NCBI RefSeq assembly: GCF_001435835.1
Contig: NZ_AZFX01000094.1
Coordinates: forward strand, 14,161-78,160
Direction: 5' to 3'
Length of the DNA: 64,000 bases
DNA from: Lapidilactobacillus concavus DSM 17758
GTDB lineage: Bacteria > Bacillota > Bacilli > Lactobacillales > Lactobacillaceae
The notes beneath the pieces are model-generated. The model did not search any database. It saw only the letters and a program-made list of their open reading frames with translations, and had not been told where the DNA came from. Positions 26,529 through 35,368 of this stretch are shown here, piece by piece. The stretch's first letter is position 1. Each line of letters begins with the position of its first letter. The position numbers and the translations under genes were made by a program.

Positions 26529-27890
26529 TTAGTCTGAAAGGTCATCGCTGACCGGCGTTAAGTTGGCAACGACTTTAGTAACGCTGAACCAGTTCATGAA
26601 GCCGTGTTCGATCTCGATGAGTTTGAAGTTGAAGCCACCCAATTGAATTGATTCACCAACTGTTAATTCTGGATTATTTTCCATGAAGTAGCCGCCGATG
26701 GTGATAATATCAGAGTCTTGAAATTCGGGAACTTTGAAGCGAAAGAAGCGTTCAAAATCGTATAACGTCGTTTTACCGTTGACTTTAACCGAATCGTCGG
26801 GCTGCTTAATGATGTATTCATCCGAAACGTCATCGATTTCATCGTGAACAGATCCGAACAACTCTTCGTAAATGTCTTTATCAGTGACGATACCGCTTGT
26901 ACCACCGTATTCATCGACCACGACAACAATTGGCGTTTGCTTACTAATCATGAGGCTCAAGATTTCGTGGATCGGCATACTTTCCGGTACGTTGATCAAC
27001 GCACGTAAAATATGGCTGATTGCTAATTTACCATGACCTTGTTCAACTTGTTGAACGATATCATAAGCATAAATATAGCCCACCAAATTGTCTTTATTGT
27101 TATTTTTGGTCACGGGGATGCGGCTATACCCTTCATTCAAGTAAACACCCATGGCTTCTTCGGTGCTCTGGGAAACATCGATCACGGTCAGTTGCGTGCG
27201 ATCGGTCATAATGTCCTTCGCGTCACGATCATTCAGATCAAACGCACGTTCCATGTAAAGTAGATCGTTTTTATCGAGGCTACCCCCAGAAACGGCGATT
27301 TTTGATAAGCGTAGGATTTCTGATTGCGAGAAGACCTCGTTCTCTTCGTCGGCGACGGGTAATCCGAGGAGACGCACGATGAGCGATGCAGAGGTGTTCA
27401 GTAACCAAACGAAGGGATAAAAAATGGTGTGGAACCAGTAGAGTGGTGTCACGACGGCCATTAAGATCTTCAATGGGAAATCGATGCTGATGTTTTTAGG
27501 CACAATTTCTGTCAGGACGACTTCTAAGTAGGTCAAGATGATCACACCAAGGACCGCACCAAGGATGTTCAGTGTGTTGCCAGAAGCAAAGTGAGTCCAG
27601 CCGAAGAAATCAACGAGTAACTGTTCAATTGTTGTTTCACCGATCCAACCCAAAATAATACCAGTCAGACTTGTCCCTACCTGAGTGGTCGAAAGGTACT
27701 CATTTAGATTCTGAACCATTTTTAAGGCTCGTGTAAGCTTAGCTCGATTACCTAAACCTTGTTCCATTTGGTCTTCTATTTGACTCGTTCGTGTTTGAAC
27801 GAGGGCAAATTCTGCAGCAACGAAGAAGTACGCCACGATAAAAGTAATTAAAATAATCAGTAAGTTAGTCAGTAAATCGTTATTTGTCAC
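26529..27890 (-). CDS. CNNM/CorC-type membrane protein (hemolysin family)
   Basis: DUF21 membrane domain with about four helices (about 1-190, includes FVAAEFALVQTRTSQIE), then two CBS domains (about 210-340, with IMTDRTQLTVID and VVVDEYGGTSGIVTDKDI), then a CorC_HlyC domain at the C-terminus. Proteins of this family are linked to magnesium or divalent metal export; the hemolysin name is historical. GTG 27890 is preferred to ATG 27905 because GGAGA lies 8 bases before it. Single gene, no operon partner. Confidence 0.88.
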   Translation of the reverse strand: MTNNDLLTNLLIILITFIVAYFFVAAEFALVQTRTSQIEDQMEQGLGNRAKLTRALKMVQNLNEYLSTTQVGTSLTGIILGWIGETTIEQLLVDFFGWTHFASGNTLNILGAVLGVIILTYLEVVLTEIVPKNISIDFPLKILMAVVTPLYWFHTIFYPFVWLLNTSASLIVRLLGLPVADEENEVFSQSEILRLSKIAVSGGSLDKNDLLYMERAFDLNDRDAKDIMTDRTQLTVIDVSQSTEEAMGVYLNEGYSRIPVTKNNNKDNLVGYIYAYDIVQQVEQGHGKLAISHILRALINVPESMPIHEILSLMISKQTPIVVVVDEYGGTSGIVTDKDIYEELFGSVHDEIDDVSDEYIIKQPDDSVKVNGKTTLYDFERFFRFKVPEFQDSDIITIGGYFMENNPELTVGESIQLGGFNFKLIEIEHGFMNWFSVTKVVANLTPVSDDLSD

Positions 27891-28017
27891 GCAAGAAGTC
27901 TCCATTTATCATTCTATTGATTTCGTGATCTCGAAATCGATTAACTACATTCTAGCATTGTTCGTGACAAATGAGGTGACCAACCTAGAAATATCTTCGA
28001 TAATTCCGTCGTGATTG

Positions 28018-28046
28018 TTGCGTGACGTTATAACGGCGCTTATAAT
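28018..28046 (+). promoter_or_regulatory. Promoter of the RacA/RocS-like gene
   Basis: TTGCGT (28018-28023), 17-base spacer, TATAAT (28041-28046). It leaves an untranslated leader of about 120 bases before ATG 28175. Confidence 0.7.
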
Positions 28047-28174
28047 GAAAGCAGAGTGTCGCGAACCCATTTCGGTGTCTTTCATCACGTGAGTACTGTT
28101 TATCAACTGTTTTGAACAGATCATCGCCTAACTCATCAATCATCGCAACTTCACATTACATTAGGAGTGTTCAT

Positions 28175-29008
28175 ATGGACAATCAAAAACAAGACGTTAC
28201 CTATACCCCTTCACAGCTTGCCGAAAAATTACATATTAGTGTTCCAACGCTACGTAAATATTCGCTACTCATTGAAGAGGCGGCTCATGATACCAATTAT
28301 TTCCCGCGTAATCACCAGAACGTGCGGGCATACAGCGAACAGAATTTACAAGATATTCAACATCTTGTTGATTATAGCAAAGAAGAAAATTTAACGCTGC
28401 AGAAAGCGGCCGCACATATTTTTGGCGATCATCAAGCTGTTGTGACTACCGAAGAAAGTGGCTCAGAAATGCCTGCAGTGACCGATCAGAAATTGAATGC
28501 TCAAGTCAAGCAACTCCAAACATCGGTTAAACAACTGCAGGCTCAAGTCGATCAACTACGTGCGCGACTCGATCAAATCGAACAACCAAATACAACTCCC
28601 AAGCTTGCGACTGATCCCCATGACGCGAAGGGTGACAAAAGCCTCAAAAAAGCCGGCAAGGCAGGGAAATCAACCCTTCAGAAAGTTGACGACAGCGAGA
28701 AAAAAGCACCAACTGAAACCTCGGCTGCGCCAGTCACTAAGGTTGAACCAACGACTGAGGCACCAGCGAAAGAAAAAACTGAATCGGATTTGAAATTCAC
28801 GGAACCAACGGCTGCAGCTGATGATCAATCAACTGCAGTTGAGACGCACCGGTTGGTTTTCGAAGACGAACAAGAGCAAGCAGATCCTAGCAAAGGTGAG
28901 ACATCGACCGATCTAACGCCAGCAACGGTTGCTGCTGATCATGAGGATGCCGATCAAGCTCATGATGGTAAGAAAAAATCATGGTGGCAAAAAATGTTGT
29001 CCAAATAG
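28175..29008 (+). CDS. MerR-like helix-turn-helix coiled-coil protein (RacA/RocS-like)
   Basis: 277 residues. A MerR-type DNA-binding domain (about 8-80: YTPSQLAEKLHISVPTLRKY...RAYSEQNLQDI) is followed by a coiled coil (about 105-150, with repeated VKQLQ and VDQLRARLDQIE). Next comes an acidic and Ala/Thr-rich low-complexity linker, and the protein ends KKSWWQKMLSK, a possible membrane-binding amphipathic tip. This plan matches chromosome-anchoring or segregation proteins such as Bacillus RacA and pneumococcal RocS. ATG 28175 has AGGAG at 28163-28167. Function here is inference from architecture. Confidence 0.7.
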   Translation: MDNQKQDVTYTPSQLAEKLHISVPTLRKYSLLIEEAAHDTNYFPRNHQNVRAYSEQNLQDIQHLVDYSKEENLTLQKAAAHIFGDHQAVVTTEESGSEMPAVTDQKLNAQVKQLQTSVKQLQAQVDQLRARLDQIEQPNTTPKLATDPHDAKGDKSLKKAGKAGKSTLQKVDDSEKKAPTETSAAPVTKVEPTTEAPAKEKTESDLKFTEPTAAADDQSTAVETHRLVFEDEQEQADPSKGETSTDLTPATVAADHEDADQAHDGKKKSWWQKMLSK

Positions 29009-29022
29009 TCTAGAGGCGATCA

Positions 29023-29802
29023 ATGAGACGGTTTGATTTCACATCTAGCTCACCATGGCTCGGCGTTTCGATCACCGCAGCAACTATGCAGGCGTTGATG
29101 ACACAGTGTGAGGCGATTCAGCAGATTAAACTGCGTCACCCCTTGCTGATTGAGTGGCGATTAGATTATTGGCCAGTCGGACAACTGAACCAGCTTGAGA
29201 CGCTACAACGTGCCAACCGGTATTTGCGTGCTAGTTTTCCCAATCAACCGCTGTTGTTGACATTACGAACACGAGCAGAAGGTGGCCAATTAGCACTGAA
29301 GGCCGAAGATTATTGGCAACAATTACAATTCATCTCTGCGCATTTAGAGGCTGACTTGTTGGATGTGATGCCTGCGCAATTACCGCCTAATATTTCTAGG
29401 ACAACATTGTGGCAGCTTCATTCTGGGTCACTGGTTTTGAGTCATCATAACTTGCAGCACTCGACCTACACAGATTCCGTGGCCGCTATGCAGCGGCTGT
29501 TGGCATGGGCACGACCCAGCGACGTCGTCAAATTAGCGGTCGCCGTTCATAACGATCAAGAAATGTTATCATTATTGAACGCGACATTACAGGTCAGTGC
29601 CCACACACCTATTTCACTCATCACGATGGGCATGGGTGAACCTGGCCAGGTCTCACGCTCAGTTGGATCAGTATTCGGCTCAGTTCTAAGCTTCGGCGCG
29701 GTCGGAATTGCATCGGCACCGGGCCAAATCTCCTTAACAAAATTAGACGATTTATTAATTGATCACGCTGAAGGAGGATTCAATCATGAAACACAAAGTT
29801 AG
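29023..29802 (+). CDS. aroD: Type I 3-dehydroquinate dehydratase
   Basis: It converts 3-dehydroquinate to 3-dehydroshikimate in the shikimate pathway through a Schiff base. Visible motifs: EWRLDYW, TLRTRAEGG, the catalytic-His region LVLSHHNLQ, the Schiff-base Lys in VVKLAVAVHN, and ITMGMGEPGQVSRSVGS. C-terminal GIASAPGQISL is the substrate-binding end. Length 259 is normal. Other aro genes are not adjacent. It follows the RacA-like gene after only 14 bases and overlaps the next lipoprotein gene by 17 bases, so co-transcription is likely. Confidence 0.92.
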   Translation: MRRFDFTSSSPWLGVSITAATMQALMTQCEAIQQIKLRHPLLIEWRLDYWPVGQLNQLETLQRANRYLRASFPNQPLLLTLRTRAEGGQLALKAEDYWQQLQFISAHLEADLLDVMPAQLPPNISRTTLWQLHSGSLVLSHHNLQHSTYTDSVAAMQRLLAWARPSDVVKLAVAVHNDQEMLSLLNATLQVSAHTPISLITMGMGEPGQVSRSVGSVFGSVLSFGAVGIASAPGQISLTKLDDLLIDHAEGGFNHETQS

Positions 29803-30589
29803 TTTGATCATGACACTTTTAGCTAGCGTTTGTTTACTTGCCAGTTGTGGTCAAAATGAGCAGCAAGCGAAAACGTCGAGTCGCGCCAGCCAATCATCTG
29901 CACGTGTGAAGTCGAGTCAACTTAAAAAAACTGATCTTTCGACGATTCAGATGATTGGTCAATGGCAGAGTACCAATGGCATGACTTTTTCATTTGGCAA
30001 TGATGGCAAGTGGACCTATCAGTCGACGAGTACTTCGCCTGCAAGTGGGACATTTCAGCTAGCTGGTGCCTATCAAAAGCAACTCTTATTGAAATTACAT
30101 GGTCTGGATCAAGCAATTGGTGGCATCGGCAATTATTTAGGCATGAAGCTCAGTGATAATGATCAAAAGTTGTATATTGTCGGGTTTGGTGAATTTACGC
30201 CGAAAAGTAAGATTCAGAATCTGACGCAATCTGCTAAAACAGAGATGTCTAATGTCATCAACACCACACCACAAACGCCAGCACAACAATTGGTTGGAAC
30301 GTGGATGAATACGGATGAGGATGCTGCTGATCGTTTGACGACAAATTTCGATCCCGATGGTCATTATCAACGATTTAGCACACAGACCAATACAGTCGAA
30401 AGTGGGACGTTTACGGCAGAGCTGGCACAGAATGATCCAAGCCAATTGACCTTGACGTTGACGACTCAAGATGGGGTTAAATCTCAGGAGAGTTATGAGG
30501 TCAATTCAGCATGGACCCAATTGACTAGTCACAAAGATCAGAGCAGCAGCATTTACGTCAAGAATCAAATGCCAGACAGTGTTGACTAA
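29786..30589 (+). CDS. Lipoprotein with two related beta-barrel-like repeats
   Basis: 267 residues. Signal peptide with lipobox LLASC (Cys 21) and a Ser/Lys linker. Two similar segments follow: GQWQSTNGMTFSFGNDGKW...SGTFQLAG (split) near residues 55-95 and GTWMNTDEDAADRL...SGTFTAEL near 172-220. These resemble lipocalin-like or DUF repeats of surface lipoproteins. GAAGGAGG lies before ATG 29786 within the end of aroD. Function is unknown. Confidence 0.8.
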   Translation: MKHKVSLIMTLLASVCLLASCGQNEQQAKTSSRASQSSARVKSSQLKKTDLSTIQMIGQWQSTNGMTFSFGNDGKWTYQSTSTSPASGTFQLAGAYQKQLLLKLHGLDQAIGGIGNYLGMKLSDNDQKLYIVGFGEFTPKSKIQNLTQSAKTEMSNVINTTPQTPAQQLVGTWMNTDEDAADRLTTNFDPDGHYQRFSTQTNTVESGTFTAELAQNDPSQLTLTLTTQDGVKSQESYEVNSAWTQLTSHKDQSSSIYVKNQMPDSVD

Positions 30590-30675
30590 ATGGGTGAGTG
30601 AATCAATGGCTACCTGCAAAGCGGAAACATCAAAACTGGTGGTATCAATCAATCGCTGAAATCAGCCTCAATCTA

Positions 30676-30772
30676 AAGTGCCCCATCGTTGTGGTATTAT
30701 CCTGACCCCAAAAAGTTAGATTTTTGGTCTAACTTTTTGGGGCAGATCATATCCCACAATGATGGGGCACTT
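30676..30772. repeat. Nested palindrome with IS3-end-like inner arms
   Basis: The outer stem pairs 30676-30694 with 30754-30772 (19 bp, one G-T). Inside, CCCCAAAAAGTTAGA (30706-30720) pairs with its perfect complement at 30728-30742 with a 7-base loop. The inner piece begins TG and ends CA (30703-30744), like head-to-head ends of an IS3/IS150-group element. It lies between the lipoprotein gene and queG (convergent), so the outer stem can act as a terminator. No transposase is present. Confidence 0.7.
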
Positions 30773-30821
30773 ATTTAGTCTCAAGAAAATTTGTCTCTCT
30801 AAATTTTTTATTGAAAGTCAA

Positions 30822-32006
30822 CTAGTTTTCGGGTGATTGCGGTAATTTTGGCAAGCGAACTAATTTATCGATTGCCTGTTGATATTCGTTGAGAATATCT
30901 GTTTCTGCAGAATCCTCACGTGCTTTTGCATTCTTTAAAAATTGCAACAGTTCCTGATTTTGTAAATCCGACAATTCGGCAACGCCCCAAGCGGCAGTTG
31001 CTCGAATAACTGGTCGTGGATCGTGATCAATGACTTCGAGCAGCTTGGGAATGACACTACGATCTCTTAGATTGACTAGGGCAATGATGGCATTGCGCTG
31101 AAGTGGCTTTTTACCACGCCACGATCCGGACATTGGCCCAAATTTGAGTTTAAAAGTCTTATTGCTCATTGTGAGCATGGGAACCAATTCTGGCATGACG
31201 GCCTCGGGGTCTGGCTCCATTTCGGGATGAAAATGAAAGTTCTTGCCTTTATTAAATGGACAGACAATCTGACAAATGTCGCAGCCATAGATTACATTGC
31301 GAATCATCGGGCGAAATTCAGGATCCATCAAACCCTTCGTCTGAGTTTGATAAGATAAGCAGCGTTGTCCGTTCAAACGACCATCGCCCAGTAGCGCACT
31401 AGGCGGGCAAGCCTCAATGCATCGACGACAAGTTCCACATTGATTTGCAATCGGCTGATCTGGCGTAAAGTCGATATTTGTGATGATTTCACCCAAGTAA
31501 ACGTAGGAACCAAATTCCTCTGTGATCAACAGACCGTTTCGCCCGATGAAACCAAGGCCAGCGCGCTGGGCAACGGCAACATCAATTAATTCCCCCGTGT
31601 CAACCATCGGCTTAAAAGTAATCGATGGTTCAGCGCTGATTAACTCGCGAATCGTCTCAATCAAGGCTGCCATCTTTTCGTCAAGAATGCGATGATAGTC
31701 GATTCCCCAAGAAGCGCGTGCAAATTGCCCCCGTTTATAAGCCGTCCGTTCTGGCCGCTGATTCATTCTTGTGGGATAAGCTAAGGCGATGGCGATAATG
31801 GATTTCGGCTGATCAAAAATCAAGTCAGGATTCAAACGCTCGTCTAGATTTTGATGTTCAAAACCGGTGGTGTGCCCAGCAGCTTTCTGAGCGAGTAAAC
31901 TTGGGCGTAAGTGCTCAAAGTTATCGGCAGTCGTAAAGCCAATTTTGTCGATGCCAATTTTTTTACTCACATCAATGATTTGTTGTTTGAGTTGATCGTG
32001 CCTCAT
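30822..32006 (-). CDS. queG: Epoxyqueuosine reductase
   Basis: Cobalamin-dependent enzyme for the last step of tRNA queuosine synthesis. Two 4Fe-4S motifs are visible: CGTCRRCIEACP (about 190-201) and CDICQIVCP (about 246-254). The N-terminal DUF1730 domain contains RPSLLAQKAAGHTTGFEH and MVDTGELIDVAVAQRAGLG (as separate parts). A C-terminal HEAT-like domain (about 280-385) recognises tRNA. ATG 32006 is 9 bases after AAAGGGAG; an ATG at 32015 directly abuts that site. The ECF S component gene ends 6 bases upstream, so the two are tightly coupled. Confidence 0.94.
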   Translation of the reverse strand: MRHDQLKQQIIDVSKKIGIDKIGFTTADNFEHLRPSLLAQKAAGHTTGFEHQNLDERLNPDLIFDQPKSIIAIALAYPTRMNQRPERTAYKRGQFARASWGIDYHRILDEKMAALIETIRELISAEPSITFKPMVDTGELIDVAVAQRAGLGFIGRNGLLITEEFGSYVYLGEIITNIDFTPDQPIANQCGTCRRCIEACPPSALLGDGRLNGQRCLSYQTQTKGLMDPEFRPMIRNVIYGCDICQIVCPFNKGKNFHFHPEMEPDPEAVMPELVPMLTMSNKTFKLKFGPMSGSWRGKKPLQRNAIIALVNLRDRSVIPKLLEVIDHDPRPVIRATAAWGVAELSDLQNQELLQFLKNAKAREDSAETDILNEYQQAIDKLVRLPKLPQSPEN

Positions 32007-32011
32007 CGACG

Positions 32012-32536
32012 TCATCTCCCTTTGGCAAGTTCTGGAATTTTTCGATTAAGAAGTGGCAGCAAGCTGTGTTGAAAAAGACCATAAAAGATGCCGGTCGCTA
32101 CACACAGCGAGAGGTCGAAGTAGAGCCCTTGAGCGTAGTAGATGCCAAAATGAGGAAGATGATAGAACAAGACCGTCATAATAGCGTTCCAAAAACCGAA
32201 ACTGAACCCCAACAGCGCAGCAATTGAAACTTGTAAAGTCACACGGTTGCTGAAATGGCTAGTTAGGAACAGTTGCCAGAGACCAAGAATCAATAAGTAA
32301 CTAATGAGTTGGAAGATCGTCCAAGGCCCGATACCGCCTGTACGTAGGTTGGAAATTAAAATCGTGATGATCATGACTAAACTGGCCGTCGAAAAGCCGG
32401 AAAAAGTCGTGATTAGTAAGAAAAAAGCGAGGATCATTGAAAAGTTTGGTAAAAAGATCGTCATTAGACTGCCCAAACTTGCTAAGGCCGCCATTAGTGC
32501 AATAAAGGTGATTCGTTTTGCTGTTGTCTGTCCCAC
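32012..32536 (-). CDS. ECF transporter S component (possibly cobalamin, CbrT-like)
   Basis: 174 residues with five to six hydrophobic helices. KRITFIALMAALASLG and GGIGPWTIFQLISYLLI are typical of vitamin-binding S components that dock on EcfAAT; the latter motif resembles CbrT-type cobalamin proteins. GTG 32536 follows GATGAGGTG; upstream in-frame starts lack a ribosome site. Since the coupled gene queG needs cobalamin, vitamin B12 or a queuosine precursor is the likely substrate. This is inference from context. Confidence 0.72.
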   Translation of the reverse strand: MGQTTAKRITFIALMAALASLGSLMTIFLPNFSMILAFFLLITTFSGFSTASLVMIITILISNLRTGGIGPWTIFQLISYLLILGLWQLFLTSHFSNRVTLQVSIAALLGFSFGFWNAIMTVLFYHLPHFGIYYAQGLYFDLSLCVATGIFYGLFQHSLLPLLNRKIPELAKGR

Positions 32537-32846
32537 AATACACCTCATCATGGATTTTAGAATTATCGTCATCATAGCACAATCTGGGTCAAAAATTAAT
32601 CGAAATGATAACGAATACACCTACAATTTGAAATCATTCCAAATTGTTCGGGACAAGAGACGAGATACCAAAAATTAAAGATGCACGCTAAAATTGTATT
32701 CAAAAACAAAAGCTGTTAAAATGAACCGTAAGAGGCTGAAAGTGATAAACCCAAGAATTGAAGTTCATAAAAAATTCAATTAAAATTTACACTTTCTTCA
32801 TAAATCAGTTGAAAACTTATCCTTCGCATTTAGTTCTAACCATAAT

Positions 32847-32869
32847 CCCAATGATTGGGCTTTTTTTTT
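32847..32869 (+). terminator. Small hairpin with nine T, orphan terminator
   Basis: CCCAAT/ATTGGG (32847-32859) followed by C and nine T. No gene precedes it on the plus strand, so it may end a small RNA. Confidence 0.55.
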
Positions 32870-33068
32870 ACTTTTATTATCGTCATTTGATTAGCTGTCC
32901 ATTCTCAGCTTGGCTTTCTGTTTCTAAAAGTTGGCGATAACGTTAAATCTTCAACGTTGGACAAGCGTTGAGGGTAGTTGGGTTCATCGATAAGATTGTG
33001 TTAGTTGATCGAAGCAGGGTTCATCCTTAATCGACTTACTTCCCCAGAGCGAGCAAAAAAGAACACAA

Positions 33069-33122
33069 AAATAGCGGCTCCGTACAGCCGCTATTTCTGC
33101 GTTCAGCATGAACGCTCTTTTT
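33069..33122. terminator. Tandem hairpins, bidirectional terminator
   Basis: An 11-bp stem with loop CCGTAC (33069-33096) is followed by GCGTTC/GAACGC (33099-33115) and TCTTTTTTC. On the minus strand the first stem is followed by TTTTT, suitable for the phosphatase gene at 33275-34060. Confidence 0.7.
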
Positions 33123-33274
33123 CAAATCTTGGGGGGATGATGAAAAAGAATTGTGCTTCAAAATTATTGGAGAAGTCACTCTCATGACTCTTTAAATATC
33201 ATAACTCATGGACGTGAAAAAAGTGTGAATAAAAATTATTTTAAAAAAGAACTTAATCTTTTTTTAAAACAAGA

Positions 33275-34060
33275 TTATGCGGTCAGATAAATTTTCTTGA
33301 GATCATTTAGATCAGATGTGCTTAAATTAAGAACTTCTTGAAGATAATTGTCGACAGTACCAGACATTAGTTTGAGATCTGACATGGCTTGCGCAAGATA
33401 ATCTTCGTTGACTGAATTCAAGGCTTTCACGTTTTCGACTAAGATTGGCTCTTTAGAATTGAGTTGGTCGAGGCTTGCCTGAATCGCCGCACGTGTCACT
33501 TCGTTGGTGAGTAGGTAGTCTTGTTTCGCGGTTGCAGCATCTACGCCAAGTGCGCGCAGGAATAGATAAGCACCAATACCCGTGCGATCTTTTCCGGCGG
33601 AGCAGTGAAATAGAATGGACTGGTTATCTTGCGTATTTGTTAAGAGTCGTTCAAAAAATTGTTGGTAGGCTTTTTGTGGATGCGTGTCCGTGATAAGATT
33701 GTGGTAGGCACTCATCATATTCTTGTGACCAAGACCCGCTACTTTTGCCATGTCATCATCTTCTTTTTGTTCGGCGTGAGAACTTTCAGTTTCATCATAG
33801 CGAAAAACGGGGTCGAAGATGTAAGACATGCCTTTCGATAAACGGTCAGGTTCATTTTTTGCTTCTTTAGGTGAACGGAAATCAATATTCTCGATGACGC
33901 CATAATCGGCCAAGTAAGTTAAGTCTTGATCAGAAAGATCGACTAATTTACCGGAACGAATAATTTTATGTGACTTCACGTGATGTCCGTCTTGCGTTTG
34001 GTAACCGCCGAGCTCGCGAAAGTTGAAGCCGTTTTGAATCTTTAAAAGTCTCGAATTCAT
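33275..34060 (-). CDS. Tyrosine/serine protein phosphatase, IphP/LipA-like
   Basis: 261 residues. NFRELGGYQT near the start and the active-site loop FHCSAGKDRTGIGAY (Cys-x5-Arg with Lys-Asp) define the atypical dual-specificity phosphatase family that includes mycobacterial PtpB and Listeria LipA. Such enzymes dephosphorylate protein Tyr/Ser or phosphoinositides. No signal peptide. It diverges from glycerate kinase with a 70-base gap. Confidence 0.9.
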   Translation of the reverse strand: MNSRLLKIQNGFNFRELGGYQTQDGHHVKSHKIIRSGKLVDLSDQDLTYLADYGVIENIDFRSPKEAKNEPDRLSKGMSYIFDPVFRYDETESSHAEQKEDDDMAKVAGLGHKNMMSAYHNLITDTHPQKAYQQFFERLLTNTQDNQSILFHCSAGKDRTGIGAYLFLRALGVDAATAKQDYLLTNEVTRAAIQASLDQLNSKEPILVENVKALNSVNEDYLAQAMSDLKLMSGTVDNYLQEVLNLSTSDLNDLKKIYLTA

Positions 34061-34131
34061 TGATATGATAGTTCCTTTCTTGAAATAGATAATTTAATCA
34101 TAACAGAAAAAATAAAACGTAGGTGTCATTC

Positions 34132-35280
34132 ATGAAAATACTTTTAGCTAGTCAGGATCTTTCTGCTGATCTTTCTGCGGCGGTTGGTCGTCAATTAATG
34201 CAGCAAGGACTTGCTGATTACGCCGGTGCAGACTTGATTTCATTACCTTTCGACGGTCAGCAAGAAGATCTAATTGCGGGTTTACAGAAATGGAATTCAG
34301 GTCAATTAGTCGATTTTACATACTACGGGCCGAATTGGGAGAGTGCACGTGTCACTTATTTATTGACGACATTATCGGGTAAGTTGACGGCAATTATCGA
34401 TACCTCTGTTTTCGCAAATCGTCAGTCGATCAGTCACTATGATGAACATGATTTATTCCATGCGTCTAGCTATGGCTTGGGGCAATTGATTCTTGATGCC
34501 GTCACGAATGAGGCGCAAGAGGTGGTCTTACTGATTGATGACACGTGTGTGATTGACGGCGGCCTTGGCATGTTGCAAGCTCTCGGCGCATTAATCGCTG
34601 ACGAGAGCGGCGATCCAATCCCAGTCGGAGAAAATCCGCTGATCAATTTTGACCAGATTGATTTTTCGAAGCCGGATGACTTACTAAAAGGGGTCAAGTT
34701 GACCGTGCTTGCTCGTGAAACGTCAACTTACACAGGCGGTAATAGTCAACTCGTCGAGACCGGTAAGGAAATCGGTATTTTACCAGAACATCTCGTTCGT
34801 CTTGATTTACGGAGTGCAGCGTTCAACCGATTGATGAGAAAAGAACGCGAGCTCGATTTGACCCAGATTAGTGGGTCTGGTGCAGGCGGCGGGATTGCGG
34901 GAGCCTTGGCTTGTCTCGGGGCTGAAATCACTGATAGCACTTATGCTTGGCTATTTGAGCAATTGAAGTTTGCCGAAGTCTTCGCAGATGTTGACGTTGC
35001 CTTCCTCGCCATCGATCAAGTCAATCAAACGCGTTTTCCAACATCATTTGTTGGCGAGCTGGCACGCTTCTTCGATCAACAACAGATTCGGACGATCTTG
35101 TTCACACTGATTCGAATCACACCAGCCGAAGCATGGAATTTACCGCATGTCAGTACGTTTGTCTTACCTAAAATTATGGGCATTAAGTTACCAGTTGCCG
35201 ATGAAACCGTCACAACAGCTAATCGCGAACTGGAACAAAGCTTAATCGCGACAACTCACGAAGTTGCTAAGCTAATCTAA
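34132..35280 (+). CDS. glxK: Glycerate kinase (GlxK/GK1 family)
   Basis: 382 residues. It phosphorylates D-glycerate with ATP. Motifs VLLIDDTCVIDGGLGMLQALGA (split), the SGSGAGGGIAGALACLGAEI glycine-rich loop (20 residues) and the Asp-rich ending are family features. ATG 34132 follows AGGTG at 34121-34125. Proteins of this family in lactobacilli can have degenerate N-termini; here the first motif reads KILLASQDLSADLSA rather than the usual DSFKGS-type, so activity needs testing. Confidence 0.78.
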   Translation: MKILLASQDLSADLSAAVGRQLMQQGLADYAGADLISLPFDGQQEDLIAGLQKWNSGQLVDFTYYGPNWESARVTYLLTTLSGKLTAIIDTSVFANRQSISHYDEHDLFHASSYGLGQLILDAVTNEAQEVVLLIDDTCVIDGGLGMLQALGALIADESGDPIPVGENPLINFDQIDFSKPDDLLKGVKLTVLARETSTYTGGNSQLVETGKEIGILPEHLVRLDLRSAAFNRLMRKERELDLTQISGSGAGGGIAGALACLGAEITDSTYAWLFEQLKFAEVFADVDVAFLAIDQVNQTRFPTSFVGELARFFDQQQIRTILFTLIRITPAEAWNLPHVSTFVLPKIMGIKLPVADETVTTANRELEQSLIATTHEVAKLI

Positions 35281-35368
35281 AAATAAAGCGGTTCATGATG
35301 CCTTAATTCTTGAATTCTTGACCTTTAAAAGTTATGATTTGCTTAGAGGAAAGAAAGTAGGTGTTAAC

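Larger units (their letters stand above)
32537..33274. other. Gene-free region with several hairpins
   Basis: About 740 AT-rich bases. It holds a hairpin-T9 terminator (32847-32869) and two adjacent hairpins (33069-33079 with 33086-33096; 33099-33104 with 33110-33115, then a T-rich tract). An extended -10 (TGCTATGAT on the minus strand near 32550-32560) may start the S-component/queG transcript. Reading frames of about 60 codons lack ribosome sites and known domains. An unannotated small RNA ending at one of the terminators is possible. Confidence 0.45.

Noticed and set aside
27020-27263. Plus-strand frames opposite the CNNM gene
   Set aside because: They are shadows of a clearly coding minus strand.
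30676-30772. Complete insertion sequence
   Set aside because: Only the end-like arms exist; there is no transposase frame in or near the segment.
32758-32940. 60-codon hydrophobic frame
   Set aside because: No ribosome site or known domain, and a terminator hairpin runs through it.
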